64,000 nucleotides of DNA, from NCBI GenBank assembly GCA_031546985.1, contig JAVBJN010000071.1, positions 62,001 to 126,000 of the forward strand, written 5' to 3'. The stretch comes from JAVBJN01 sp031546985 (GTDB lineage: Bacteria > Bacteroidota > Bacteroidia > Chitinophagales > Chitinophagaceae). Of this stretch, positions 32,675-42,446 are shown in pieces. The notes under the pieces are model-generated. The model was not told where the DNA came from. It searched no databases and was given only the letters and a program-made list of their open reading frames with translations. The stretch's first letter is position 1. Every line of letters begins with the position of its first letter. The translations under genes and the position numbers were made by a program.

Positions 32675-33586
32675 CTAACCCAACAGCTCTGCCGCCGCTT
32701 TAAAGGTGTTACAGTGCGCCCTCACAATATCATTTACATTAGGAGAGTAACCACCACCCATTGCTGTAGCTACCGGAATGCCTCGCTTCATGCAATGTTC
32801 AAAAACTATGGTATCGCGGTTGCGGCACCCCTCAGCAGTCATCTTTAATTTCCCAAACTTATCGGTGTGCAATACATCTACACCAGACAGGTAACAAACC
32901 AGGTCTGGCTTTTCTTTATCCAGCAGTTGGGGCAAATGGGTTTGCAAAAGATTCAGGTAAGTATTATCATCCGTACCATCCAGCAGCGGTATATCCAGAT
33001 CGGACATTTCTTTATGAAAAGGATAGTTGTGTGCGCCGTGCATACTAAAAGTAAACACCTGGCTGTTGCCTTCGAAAATAGCAGCCGTACCATTGCCCTG
33101 GTGCACATCCAGGTCTACAATAAGCGCTTTGGAGATTTTGTTTTGCCGGAGCAGGTAATTCACCGCTACCGCAAAATCGTTGAGCAGGCAAAAACCCTCG
33201 CCACGGTTGTAAAAAGCATGGTGTGTGCCTCCCGCTACGTTTAGCGCAATGCCCCCATGCTGCAGCACATGCTCGGCACAGTCTATGGTACCCTGGCAAA
33301 GCATCATTTCGCGCGTTACCAATTGCTCGCTTAGCGGAAAACCGATTTTACGCATACTGCGGGCATCCAGCGTCTGGTTAAGCAAGTGGCCCAGGTATTC
33401 GTCGCAGTGGGTATACAAAGCCCATTCTTGGGGCAGGTATTGCGGCGCATGAAGGTTCTTTTCGGAGATTACCCCTTCGTAGATGAGCTGTTCGGGAATA
33501 AGCTCATATTTCAACATCGGAAAACGGTGCCCCTCCGGTAAAGGATGCGCGTAAATAGGATCAAAGGAAACAAACAACTCTGCCAT
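32675..33586 (-). CDS. Histone deacetylase-family (class IV/HDAC11-like) amidohydrolase
   Basis: 303 residues. GGTHHAFYNRGEGFCLLNDFAVA holds the His-His charge relay and the Cys/Asn floor; VDLDVHQGNGT carries zinc ligands Asp and His; SGVDVLHTDKFGKL and AMGGGYSPN supply the third ligand region and the Gly-rich loop. All zinc and catalytic residues of the arginase/deacetylase fold appear intact. Bacterial members deacetylate small amides or lysines; substrate unknown. Lies 23 bases after the periplasmic-binding-fold gene on the same strand, so may share its transcript. Confidence 0.9.
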   Translation of the reverse strand: MAELFVSFDPIYAHPLPEGHRFPMLKYELIPEQLIYEGVISEKNLHAPQYLPQEWALYTHCDEYLGHLLNQTLDARSMRKIGFPLSEQLVTREMMLCQGTIDCAEHVLQHGGIALNVAGGTHHAFYNRGEGFCLLNDFAVAVNYLLRQNKISKALIVDLDVHQGNGTAAIFEGNSQVFTFSMHGAHNYPFHKEMSDLDIPLLDGTDDNTYLNLLQTHLPQLLDKEKPDLVCYLSGVDVLHTDKFGKLKMTAEGCRNRDTIVFEHCMKRGIPVATAMGGGYSPNVNDIVRAHCNTFKAAAELLG

Positions 33587-33609
33587 GGGGCAATACTTTC
33601 TGAAACAGG

Positions 33610-34875
33610 TTAGTTTACAATGTTGCGTACGCCATTGTTGTATTGCTTCATAAACAGGCGGTTGTTCATAAAATAGCGAAACTCTCCGTTTTCTATCACC
33701 GGGCGAATGCGGTATTCGGTAAGAATGCCTTTTTTATAGTCGCGGTAGTCTTTGTTGAAATACACCCCATTTTCTTTTAGCAGGCGGGCATAATACATCA
33801 TGGTTTCAAACCCGATATAAGCCTGGTTGGCAGGCCAGGAGCCATATTGTTTCTTATACTTAGCCCGGAAATCGGCATTGTTCATGGTATTGTAGTTTTC
33901 GTACAAGGGCGTGGTATAATACACGAAAATATTGTTCTGCGTAGTAGTCTTGTTCTGAAATTCGAGCTCCATCCCTTCCCAGGTGGGCATACCAAAAACA
34001 TGCACGCTCAAACTATCGCCCATACCATTCAGGCGGCGTAGAATATCTTTGGATGTTTTCAGATCCAGCACCGGCACAAACACCACATTATCATCTTCGG
34101 GATCGAATTTGTCCTTCAGCACTTCGGCAGTAAGTTCGGGGCTGTACTCCAGCTCTTCGATTACCGGGTTTTTCTTTACCGCTTCTTTAAAGTATTTGAT
34201 AGCGGTTTCGTCCAGCTGCACATTCTTACGCTTGATGATCCAGATTTTCTGGTTCCTGAATTTGTCGCCAATATATTCGCGCACGGCTTCGCAATGCTCG
34301 GTAAGGCGTGGGTGCAGAATGGTAAAATAAGGATTGAAAAACATGCCTCCATCCTGTGGCGACACTGCGGACACGAAGTTGATGCGCTGCTTTTGCGCAT
34401 AACCCGCCAGGTCTGCCACCTCATCGGCATTAACAGCGCCTATGAGTAGATCCATATTTTGCAGCGCGCCATTCTTAACCAGCGCGGCTATATTCTTGTA
34501 CTTGTCTTTGCTATCGTAAACATACAGGTCGATGGGCATTTTGGTTTTGTTCAAACTATCTACCGCCAGCATCATACCCTGGTAAAACTCCAGGCCCGGA
34601 TACACATATTTGGGCAATTGAATGCGGGGCAGATTGCCGCCACGAAATACCGAATCGAGATAGAACGGAATAAAGGCTGCTACTTTGTAGCGTGGCTTAA
34701 AAACGGTTTTGGGATAAATGGGATCTTTGGGTGTAAACCAATCTGCCGGACGCAACACGATTTTATTGCTCTGCGCGTTGTTAATATCCTGCAAGTCATC
34801 ATCATTCTGCGCCTGCATTTGCGTGGCGCTTCCTAATAAAGCGAATAAACATACCCATTTAAAGATCCTGCTCAT
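33610..34875 (-). CDS. Secreted type 1 periplasmic-binding-fold protein
   Basis: 421 residues; signal peptide about 1-22 (ends MQAQ). Two alpha/beta lobes typical of LivK/Peripla_BP_6 proteins: first lobe YKVAAFIPFYLDS, KTKMPIDLYVYDSKD and DLLIGAVNADEVADLAGYA; second lobe KIWIIKRKNVQLDE and DDNVVFVPVLDLK. No lipobox. Related Bacteroidota proteins often sit behind LysM domains and are thought to act in the envelope rather than in uptake; no ABC transporter genes are near. Ligand unknown. Promoter region 34876-34960 not resolved. Confidence 0.75.
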   Translation of the reverse strand: MSRIFKWVCLFALLGSATQMQAQNDDDLQDINNAQSNKIVLRPADWFTPKDPIYPKTVFKPRYKVAAFIPFYLDSVFRGGNLPRIQLPKYVYPGLEFYQGMMLAVDSLNKTKMPIDLYVYDSKDKYKNIAALVKNGALQNMDLLIGAVNADEVADLAGYAQKQRINFVSAVSPQDGGMFFNPYFTILHPRLTEHCEAVREYIGDKFRNQKIWIIKRKNVQLDETAIKYFKEAVKKNPVIEELEYSPELTAEVLKDKFDPEDDNVVFVPVLDLKTSKDILRRLNGMGDSLSVHVFGMPTWEGMELEFQNKTTTQNNIFVYYTTPLYENYNTMNNADFRAKYKKQYGSWPANQAYIGFETMMYYARLLKENGVYFNKDYRDYKKGILTEYRIRPVIENGEFRYFMNNRLFMKQYNNGVRNIVN

Positions 34876-34994
34876 AAATACAATTTTCCGTTAGTTGATT
34901 GTTGATTGACGGCGTTAAATTAACCAATACTCCACAGAATCGCACATAATTACCTCAATCCAATGCTATATTAGCAAATCCTGTTCCTGAAAAT

Positions 34995-35030
34995 ACAAAC
35001 ACCAACCGATTTTATCCTGTTGGTGTTTGT
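34995..35030 (-). terminator. Hairpin after guaA
   Basis: 12-bp perfect stem (34995-35006 with 35019-35030), 12-base loop; only a short T run follows on the minus strand, so termination may be leaky. Lies 18 bases after the guaA stop. Confidence 0.55.
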
Positions 35031-35047
35031 TATAAGATGCTCTAATA

Positions 35048-36589
35048 TTATTCCCACTCAATGGTTGCAGGAGGTTTGGAGCTGATGTCGTACACCACTC
35101 TGTTGATGCCTCTTACCTTATTGATAATCTCGTTACTGATGTGTGCGAGAAACTGGTAAGGAAGGTGCGCCCAATCGGCGGTCATACCATCTACAGAAGT
35201 TACCGCTCTGAGTGCGAGGGTATACTCGTAAGTCCGCTCATCGCCCATTACACCTACACTCTGCACCGGCAGTAGAATAGCGCCGGCCTGCCATACCTGG
35301 TCGTACAGTTCCCAATCGCGAAGACCGTTAATATAAATGGCATCAGCTTCCTGCAACATTTTAGCTTTGTCGGCAGTTACCTCGCCCAGGATGCGGATAC
35401 CCAGACCCGGACCCGGGAAAGGATGGCGTTTCAGGAAAATTTCGTCTACTCCAATCTCTTTACCCACCCGACGTACTTCGTCTTTAAACAAACTGCGCAA
35501 TGGCTCTACCAGTTGCATGTTCATTTTCTCTGGCAAGCCGCCTACGTTGTGGTGCGATTTAATGGTAGCAGATGGTCCGTTTACAGACATAGACTCAATT
35601 ACATCGGGGTAAATGGTACCCTGACCTAAGAAACTAATGTCGGTAAGCAGTGTAGCTTCTTCCTGGAACACGTCGATAAACAGGCGGCCAATCACTTTAC
35701 GTTTAGCTTCGGGATCGGTTACACCTGCCAGTTCTTTATAAAAAGTAGCGCTGGCGTCTACACCTTTAATATTCAATCCCAGGTGTTTGTAGGCATCCAG
35801 TACTTGTGCAAATTCGTCTTTGCGAAGCAGCCCGTTGTCTACAAAAATGCAGAACAGGTTAGCGCCAATCGCTTTATGTACCAGCATAGCCGCTACGGTA
35901 GAGTCTACCCCACCGCTCAGCGCCATGATGGCTCTTTTATCGCCTACCTGTTGTTTGATGCGCTCTACGGTTTCTTTTACAAAAGCCGAAGGCGTCCAGT
36001 CCTGCGTAAATCCGCAGATATCGATCAGGAAATTTTTGATGATTTGTTTACCTTCTGTAGAGTGGGTTACCTCCGGGTGGAACTGTAACGCAAACAATGG
36101 GTTAGGGCAAACGTTGCCTACGCTTTTGAAAGCGGCAACAGGAATATTTTCGGTAGTAGCTATTACTTCAAATCCTTCTGGCAGGCGGGTAATGGTATCG
36201 CCGTGGCTCATCCAAACCTGGCTGCCATCGGTTACTGCAGCCAGCAAACCTTCTTCTTTGTTTACTTTGCTCATGTGCGCGCGGCCATACTCGCGTGAGT
36301 TGCTGCGGGCCACTTCGCCACCAAAGCTCTGGGCCATCAGCTGTGCACCGTAGCACACACCCAATACCGGTACTTTAGCCGCCAGCTCGCGGATGTCTAT
36401 TTTAGGAGCGTTAGGATCGTTTACAGAAAACGGGCTGCCGGATAAGATTACACCCTTCACGCTCTCATCGAACTGAATGGGTTTCAGGCAGGGCTGGATT
36501 TCACAATATATGTTAAGCTCACGTACACAACGGGCAATGAGTTGTGTAAACTGGGAACCAAAGTCGAGAATGATAACTTTTTCCGTCAT
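35048..36589 (-). CDS. guaA: GMP synthase (glutamine-hydrolysing)
   Basis: 513 residues, normal. Class I glutaminase domain with nucleophile Cys in GVCYGAQLMAQSFGG and the FHPEVTHS triad His; ATP-pyrophosphatase domain with ALSGGVDSTVAAMLVHKA; dimerisation domain ends PPATIEWE. Converts XMP to GMP. A TACTTTTG element at 36604-36597 (minus strand) would place the transcript start within about two bases of the ATG, so the mRNA may be leaderless. Hairpin terminator follows. Confidence 0.97.
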   Translation of the reverse strand: MTEKVIILDFGSQFTQLIARCVRELNIYCEIQPCLKPIQFDESVKGVILSGSPFSVNDPNAPKIDIRELAAKVPVLGVCYGAQLMAQSFGGEVARSNSREYGRAHMSKVNKEEGLLAAVTDGSQVWMSHGDTITRLPEGFEVIATTENIPVAAFKSVGNVCPNPLFALQFHPEVTHSTEGKQIIKNFLIDICGFTQDWTPSAFVKETVERIKQQVGDKRAIMALSGGVDSTVAAMLVHKAIGANLFCIFVDNGLLRKDEFAQVLDAYKHLGLNIKGVDASATFYKELAGVTDPEAKRKVIGRLFIDVFQEEATLLTDISFLGQGTIYPDVIESMSVNGPSATIKSHHNVGGLPEKMNMQLVEPLRSLFKDEVRRVGKEIGVDEIFLKRHPFPGPGLGIRILGEVTADKAKMLQEADAIYINGLRDWELYDQVWQAGAILLPVQSVGVMGDERTYEYTLALRAVTSVDGMTADWAHLPYQFLAHISNEIINKVRGINRVVYDISSKPPATIEWE

Positions 36590-36596
36590 AGTGGTG

Positions 36597-36604
36597 CAAA
36601 AGTA
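36597..36604 (-). promoter_or_regulatory. -7 element of guaA
   Basis: TACTTTTG on the minus strand, 7 bases before the start codon; no TTG at 19-21 bases upstream. Position implies a very short or absent leader. Confidence 0.45.
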
Positions 36605-36709
36605 GTAACTAAATGGCGTTATTTAAAAAATCAGGGCAAATCCTGGTGCGCATTTTCTGTTGAGGAAGCAGCAGATACGAAAAACGGGCCCGTAAAGGCC
36701 CGCTGTTCA

Positions 36710-37420
36710 TTATCGTGTTAAGGTGCTGGTACAGTTGTCGTGTCCACCGCCCTGGTATTGCCTGTAAAAAGACAAGGTGATGGAATTATCGGTGTACTGC
36801 CCCGTGCCCGACAAACCAACTGTGCCGGAGTTGATGGTTTGGCTGGGAATAGTTAAGGTATGGTTTACCGAGTCTACCGTAATTTCTACATCATTGCCAT
36901 ACATAAACGATTGCAACACCATTCTGTTGGGATATAACTGGTGTTTCATTACCAGCGCACCAGTAGAGGTATTGCTGCAACTGCTGCTTATGGTATAAAA
37001 ACCCGCCATACGATCGAGCAGGTTGGCAAACTGTACCACTTTTATGTTGCAATCATAGCTTTTGGTAGCGCCACTATTACCCGTCAATACAATCTTGGTC
37101 GGATAGCTGCCTATAGCCATATTGCTGGCTTTAAATGTAAGCATGCTGGTAAAGGTAGGCGTGCCACTCGCAGGATTAATATCGCAGGTAATGCCGGCGG
37201 GCAATCCGGTTACGCTTACTTTCACATTTTCCTGCACAGTGCCTTTCAACTCTACCAATACGCCCAGTGCCGCGGTACCTGTGCGCTCTATCGTAACATC
37301 GGTAACGCCATTGGCTATAAAGCTGGTTTCTGCAGCCGGTGTGGTATGTTTATTATCTTTTTTGCTGCAGGCGGCCATCAACATGATACCTGTAAATCCG
37401 AAAAGGAAAAGTTTTTTCAT
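36710..37420 (-). CDS. Lipoprotein with Ig-like domain, function unknown
   Basis: About 236 residues from the ATG at 37420 (MKKLFLFG), chosen because it gives a clean lipoprotein signal with LMAAC as lipobox; the longer frame to 37462 does not. Residues about 40-140 look like a beta-sandwich (ERTGTAALGVLVELKGTVQENVKVSVTGLPAGI); the second half has two Cys pairs (SSCSNTST and DNCTSTL). Probably outer-membrane anchored. No family recognised. Single gene downstream of the DUF3467 gene; a hairpin (about 36681-36703) follows. Confidence 0.78.
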   Translation of the reverse strand: MKKLFLFGFTGIMLMAACSKKDNKHTTPAAETSFIANGVTDVTIERTGTAALGVLVELKGTVQENVKVSVTGLPAGITCDINPASGTPTFTSMLTFKASNMAIGSYPTKIVLTGNSGATKSYDCNIKVVQFANLLDRMAGFYTISSSCSNTSTGALVMKHQLYPNRMVLQSFMYGNDVEITVDSVNHTLTIPSQTINSGTVGLSGTGQYTDNSITLSFYRQYQGGGHDNCTSTLTR

Positions 37421-37510
37421 CTGGTGTTTTTTTCGAATAACGAAGATATTAAACGGCAGCATTCAATCAATTCCCTTCACCAAGCATTAAGAATATTTTA
37501 AGCTTATAAC

Positions 37511-37552
37511 GGAAGCAGCCGTTCCTGCATTACTGCGGGAACGGCTGCTTCC
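37511..37552 (-). terminator. Long hairpin after the DUF3467 gene
   Basis: 19-bp stem with one G-T pair (37511-37529 with 37534-37552), TTAC loop; 26 bases after the gene's stop. No strong T tract on the minus strand. Confidence 0.65.
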
Positions 37553-37578
37553 AATGTGTTTTAGGTACATTCAGTGTC

Positions 37579-37887
37579 TTACGCCTGAGCGGTAGGACCA
37601 CCAAAGTTCATTGGCATATTCACTTTATCGTCTTCTTTGATTACACCGTTGGTAGACTCAAAACGTTTAACGTTTTCGATGAGTGCACGCATCAGGCGTT
37701 TAGCGTGTGCAGGTGTCATAATTACACGGCTTTTTACACGTGCTTTAGGCACACCGGGCATTACGTTTATGAAATCCAGTACAAATTCGGCGTTTGAATG
37801 AGTGATAACGGCCAGGTTAGCGTAGGTACCATCTGCCATGTCTTCGGTCAACTCAATGTTCAGTTGATTTTGATCTTGATTTTCCAT
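37579..37887 (-). CDS. DUF3467 domain protein
   Basis: 102 residues from the ATG at 37887 (MENQDQNQLNIEL); six codons further upstream a GTG is also in frame. The core YANLAVITHSNAEFVLDFI, VMPGVPKARVKSRVIMTP and HAKRLMRALIENVKRFE is the DUF3467 pattern. Cytoplasmic, no membrane segment. Function unknown. It follows rpoC closely on the same strand, a common position in Bacteroidota, with a hairpin between them. Confidence 0.88.
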   Translation of the reverse strand: MENQDQNQLNIELTEDMADGTYANLAVITHSNAEFVLDFINVMPGVPKARVKSRVIMTPAHAKRLMRALIENVKRFESTNGVIKEDDKVNMPMNFGGPTAQA

Positions 37888-37946
37888 TGCTTCAAAATTT
37901 TCCACGTTAATGTTTTAATACTTTTTGGAATAAGTTTCTTTAAACA

Positions 37947-37974
37947 ACCAGCCCCTGAATGTTCAGGGGCTGGT
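37947..37974 (-). terminator. Terminator after rpoC
   Basis: 13-bp perfect stem (37947-37959 with 37962-37974); a weak T-rich stretch follows on the minus strand, so some read-through into the DUF3467 gene is likely. Confidence 0.65.
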
Positions 37975-37991
37975 GTTTGCAAGATATACTT

Positions 37992-40900
37992 TTATTCGTT
38001 TTCGTCAAACTGTAAAACATCTTTCGATGCCAGCAGCAATTCGTATTCCTCCTTGCTACCTACGATTACAGCGTCGAACTCTTTCATACCAGTACCTGCA
38101 GGGATGGAGTGACCGGTGATCACGTTCTCTTTCAGGCCCAGCATGTCATCGCTCTTACCATTGATCGCAGCGGTTGACAGTACTTTAGTAGTTTCCTGGA
38201 ACGATGCAGCAGAGATCCAGCTGTGTGTACCCAAAGATGCTTTGGTGATACCCAACAGTACAGGTGCAGATGTGGCAGCCTGAGCATCGCGGTATTCTAC
38301 CAGCGCTTTGTCGGCACGACGCAGGCTGGAGTTTTCTTCACGAATCTCGCGCAGGGTAACAATCTGACCAGCGTGCAACTTATCGGAAGCACCAGGCTCG
38401 GTTACTACTTTTTTGTCCCAGATCCAATCGTTCTCTGTAGAGAAGTCGAAACGGTCTGTGAGGTCGTCTTCCAGGAACTTGGTATCTCCCGGATCAACGA
38501 TTTCAACTTTCTTCATCATCTGGCGAACAATCACCTCGATGTGTTTATCGTTGATTTTTACACCTTGTAAACGGTATACTTCCTGGATTTCATTTACCAG
38601 GTATTCCTGTACGGCAAACGGACCTTTAATAGCCAGGATGTCGGAAGGAGTAGTGCTACCATCACTCAGTGAGGTACCCGCTTTTACGAAGTCACCGTCC
38701 TGAACCAGGATGTGACGGGTTAACGGAACCAAGTATTTTTTAATAATGCCTTCTCTTGATTCGATGATGATCTCACGGTTACCACGTTTGATATTACCGA
38801 AGCTTACCACACCATCAATCTCTGCAACTACTGCAGGGTTAGACGGGTTACGTGCTTCGAACAATTCGGTAACACGTGGCAGACCCCCTGTGATATCTCG
38901 TGAACGACCCATGATACGTGGAATTTTCACCAGAACCTGACCGTTACGAACAGTGTCGTCTTCGCTCACCACAATGTGTGAACCTACCGGTAAGTTGTAA
39001 GACTTGGCCTCTTTACCTTCAATGATGATCGAAGGAATTTTGGTTTTGTCTTTGGTTTCAATAACCACTTTCTCACGGTGACCGGTTTGCTCGTCGGCTT
39101 CTTCACGGAAGGTAACACCTTCAATAACGTTTTCGAAGCGAACGGTACCTGAAATTTCAGATACGATAACGGCGTTGAACGGATCCCAGCTACAGATGCT
39201 GTCACCTTTCTTAATGGCCTGTCCGTCTTTAACCAGCAGGATAGAACCGTAAGGAATGTTGTTGGTGATGAGCAGGCGATCGTTTTTCATATCCATGATA
39301 CGGAGCTCACCGGTACGACCAATTACAACGTGCACGTCTTCGCCTTCGTCGTTCATGAATTTGGTGGTACGCAGACCATCAAACTGAACGGTACCATCGA
39401 AGCGGGCAACCAGTTGAGAATCGGTAGCAGATGAACTCGCCACACCACCCACGTGGAAGGTACGCAGGGTAAGCTGTGTACCCGGCTCACCGATGGACTG
39501 TGCTGCGATGATACCTACGGCATCACCCTGCTGTGCCTTTCTGCCTGTTGCCAGGTTAAGGCCATAACATTTAGCACATACACCACGACGGCTTTCGCAG
39601 GTGAGTACAGAACGTATTTCAACGGTTTCAATACCGCCGTCTTCAATTTGTTTAGCGATGTCTTCACTGATTTCGTCACCAGCAGCAACAAGCAGTTCTT
39701 CTGTAATCGGATCGAATACGTCGTGAACAGAAGTACGGCCGAGGATACGATCGTACAGTGGTTCTACGATGTCTTCGTTGTCTTTCAGGGCAGAAGTAGC
39801 GATACCACGCAGGGTTCCACAATCCGGCTCGTTGATAACCACATCCTGTGCTACGTCTACCAGACGACGGGTCAGGTAACCTGCATCCGCCGTTTTCAGA
39901 GCCGTATCCGCCAGACCCTTACGGGCACCGTGCGTAGAGATGAAGTACTCCAGTACGTTAAGACCATCTTTAAAGTTAGACAGGATCGGGTTTTCGATGA
40001 TCTCGGAACCGGTAGAACCCGATTTACGAGGTTTAGCCATCAGACCCCTGATACCAGCCAGCTGTTTTACCTGCTGCTTACTACCACGCGCCCCGGAATC
40101 CAGCATCATGTACACAGAGTTGAAGCCCTGTTTGTCGGATGCCATTTCGCGGATCAGTGTTTCGGTAATGCGGGTATCGACACGGCTCCAAACGTCAATA
40201 ATCTGGTTATAACGTTCGTTGTTGGTGATCAGACCCATGTTATAGTTGTCCCAAACTTCATCTACTTCTTCCTGTGCACGATCCAGCAGGTTTTCTTTAT
40301 CGTCCGGAATGATCAGGTCATTAATGTTAAACGACAGACCACCCTGGAACGCCATACGGAAACCTAATTGCTTAATATCATCCAGGAACTTAACAGTTGC
40401 AGGGATATCGGCATTTTTCAGGATAGAACCAATGATCTGACGCAGAGATTTCTTAGTCAGCAGCTCATTCACATATCCGGCTTCGGCAGGAACGTGCTGG
40501 TTAAAGATCACACGGCCTACAGTAGTTTCGATGAGTTTTTTCTCGGTAACGCCTTCTTTATTCAGTACGTTGATCTTAACCCTGATCCAGGCGTGCAGAT
40601 CCAAACGGCCTTCGTTGTAGGCGATCAGCACTTCTTCTGAGCTGTAGAAGGTCATGCCTTCACCTTTAACGATTTCGGTCTCGGTTGTTTTCTTGCCTTT
40701 AGAGATGTAGTACAAACCGAGAACCATGTCCTGAGAAGGCAGGGTGATCGGCGTACCGTTCTGCGGGTTAAGAATGTTGTGAGAGGCCAGCATCAGCAGT
40801 TGGGCTTCCAGAATAGCAGCGTGGCTCAAAGGCACGTGTACCGCCATCTGGTCACCATCGAAGTCGGCGTTGAACGCAGAACACACGAGCGGGTGCAGCT

Positions 40901-42314
40901 GAATGGCTTTACCTTCTACCATTTTAGGTTGGAAGGCCTGGATAGATAAACGGTGCAGTGTTGGGGCACGGTTTAGCATTACCGGGTGACCTTTCAGAAT
41001 ATTTTCGAGGATATCCCAAACCACCGCTTCTTTCTTATCTACCAGTTTCTTGGCAGATTTCACGGTTTTAACGATACCCCTTTCAATCAGTTTACGAATG
41101 ATAAACGGTTTGAACAGCTCTGCCGCCATTTCTTTAGGCAGACCGCACTCATGCAGTTTCAGTTCAGGACCTACCACGATAACGGAACGACCAGAATAGT
41201 CCACACGTTTACCCAAGAGGTTCTGACGGAAACGACCTTGTTTACCTTTCAGTACATCACTCAGTGATTTCAGCGCACGGCCACCTTCCGCTTTAACGGC
41301 GTTGGACTTACGGCTGTTATCGAACAGAGAGTCAACCGCTTCCTGCAGCATACGTTTTTCGTTACGCAGGATTACCTCTGGCGCTTTAATTTCGATAAGG
41401 CGTTTGAGACGGTTGTTACGGATAATAACACGACGGTAAAGATCGTTCAGGTCAGAAGACGCGAAACGGCCACCATCCAAAGGTACAAGCGGACGCAATT
41501 CCGGTGGAATTACGGGCAGGTACTGCATTACCATCCATTCAGGTTTGTTTTCAACGCGGGTGTTGGCATCGCGGAACGCTTCTACCACACTCAAACGTTT
41601 GAGGGCCTCTTGCTTACGTTGCTGAGAAGTTTCGTTCGCAGCCTGGTTACGCAGGTCGTAGCTCAGCTGGTCCAGGTTAATGCGGCCCAGCATGGTTTCT
41701 ACAGCATCAGCACCCATTTTGGCGATGAACTTGTTCGGATCTTCGTCTGGCAGGTACTGGTTTTCTTTACCCAGGGTATCCAGGATCTCGAGGTATTCAT
41801 CTTCGGTGAGTAACGCATGGTTTACATTCTCGGTTTCTTTCATGCCCAGAATGTTACGGATCGCACCTTCGCCTTCACCGCCCTGAATTACACAATATCT
41901 TTCATAATATACAATGGTTTCCAGCTTTTTAGAGCTCATGCCCAGCAGGTAACCAATTTTATTAGGCAAACTTTTGAAGTACCAGATGTGTACGATAGGC
42001 ACAACCAGTTTCAGGTGGCCCATACGCTCACGGCGTACTTTCTTCTCGGTCACTTCCACACCGCAACGGTCGCACACGATACCTTTATAGCGAATACGCT
42101 TATACTTACCGCAGTAACATTCGTAGTCTTTAACCGGACCAAAGATCTTTTCGCAGAACAAACCATCACGCTCGGGTTTGTACGTACGGTAGTTGATGGT
42201 CTCTGGCTTCAGTACTTCACCGTAAGAACGGTCAAGAATGGTGTCAGGAGACGCAAGACTAATGGTAATCTTGTTAAAAGCTGATTTAGGACGATTATCC
42301 TTTTTTATAGCCAT
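37992..42314 (-). CDS. rpoC: DNA-directed RNA polymerase subunit beta'
   Basis: 1440 residues. Zn site 1 in the N-terminus (CYCGKYKRIRYKGIVCDRCG), the catalytic magnesium loop NADFDGDQMAVHVPLS, the second Zn site (CESRRGVCAKCYG), GEPGTQLTLRTFHVGG of the trigger-loop region, and the C-terminal anchor region. Full length. Follows rpoB after 132 bases on the same strand. Starts MAIKKDNRPKS, as is usual in Bacteroidota. Confidence 0.98.
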   Translation of the reverse strand: MAIKKDNRPKSAFNKITISLASPDTILDRSYGEVLKPETINYRTYKPERDGLFCEKIFGPVKDYECYCGKYKRIRYKGIVCDRCGVEVTEKKVRRERMGHLKLVVPIVHIWYFKSLPNKIGYLLGMSSKKLETIVYYERYCVIQGGEGEGAIRNILGMKETENVNHALLTEDEYLEILDTLGKENQYLPDEDPNKFIAKMGADAVETMLGRINLDQLSYDLRNQAANETSQQRKQEALKRLSVVEAFRDANTRVENKPEWMVMQYLPVIPPELRPLVPLDGGRFASSDLNDLYRRVIIRNNRLKRLIEIKAPEVILRNEKRMLQEAVDSLFDNSRKSNAVKAEGGRALKSLSDVLKGKQGRFRQNLLGKRVDYSGRSVIVVGPELKLHECGLPKEMAAELFKPFIIRKLIERGIVKTVKSAKKLVDKKEAVVWDILENILKGHPVMLNRAPTLHRLSIQAFQPKMVEGKAIQLHPLVCSAFNADFDGDQMAVHVPLSHAAILEAQLLMLASHNILNPQNGTPITLPSQDMVLGLYYISKGKKTTETEIVKGEGMTFYSSEEVLIAYNEGRLDLHAWIRVKINVLNKEGVTEKKLIETTVGRVIFNQHVPAEAGYVNELLTKKSLRQIIGSILKNADIPATVKFLDDIKQLGFRMAFQGGLSFNINDLIIPDDKENLLDRAQEEVDEVWDNYNMGLITNNERYNQIIDVWSRVDTRITETLIREMASDKQGFNSVYMMLDSGARGSKQQVKQLAGIRGLMAKPRKSGSTGSEIIENPILSNFKDGLNVLEYFISTHGARKGLADTALKTADAGYLTRRLVDVAQDVVINEPDCGTLRGIATSALKDNEDIVEPLYDRILGRTSVHDVFDPITEELLVAAGDEISEDIAKQIEDGGIETVEIRSVLTCESRRGVCAKCYGLNLATGRKAQQGDAVGIIAAQSIGEPGTQLTLRTFHVGGVASSSATDSQLVARFDGTVQFDGLRTTKFMNDEGEDVHVVIGRTGELRIMDMKNDRLLITNNIPYGSILLVKDGQAIKKGDSICSWDPFNAVIVSEISGTVRFENVIEGVTFREEADEQTGHREKVVIETKDKTKIPSIIIEGKEAKSYNLPVGSHIVVSEDDTVRNGQVLVKIPRIMGRSRDITGGLPRVTELFEARNPSNPAVVAEIDGVVSFGNIKRGNREIIIESREGIIKKYLVPLTRHILVQDGDFVKAGTSLSDGSTTPSDILAIKGPFAVQEYLVNEIQEVYRLQGVKINDKHIEVIVRQMMKKVEIVDPGDTKFLEDDLTDRFDFSTENDWIWDKKVVTEPGASDKLHAGQIVTLREIREENSSLRRADKALVEYRDAQAATSAPVLLGITKASLGTHSWISAASFQETTKVLSTAAINGKSDDMLGLKENVITGHSIPAGTGMKEFDAVIVGSKEEYELLLASKDVLQFDENE

Positions 42315-42446
42315 TGTAAGTCTTTTTACAATTAGTTGTTGAATTTTTGAACCGACCTTCCGGTCCCTTTTCCCCTCTTCACTATCGTTAACCGGAACGG
42401 GTGCATCGCGGACCAGCCGCGATGCACTTATTTCCAGTCAATAATA

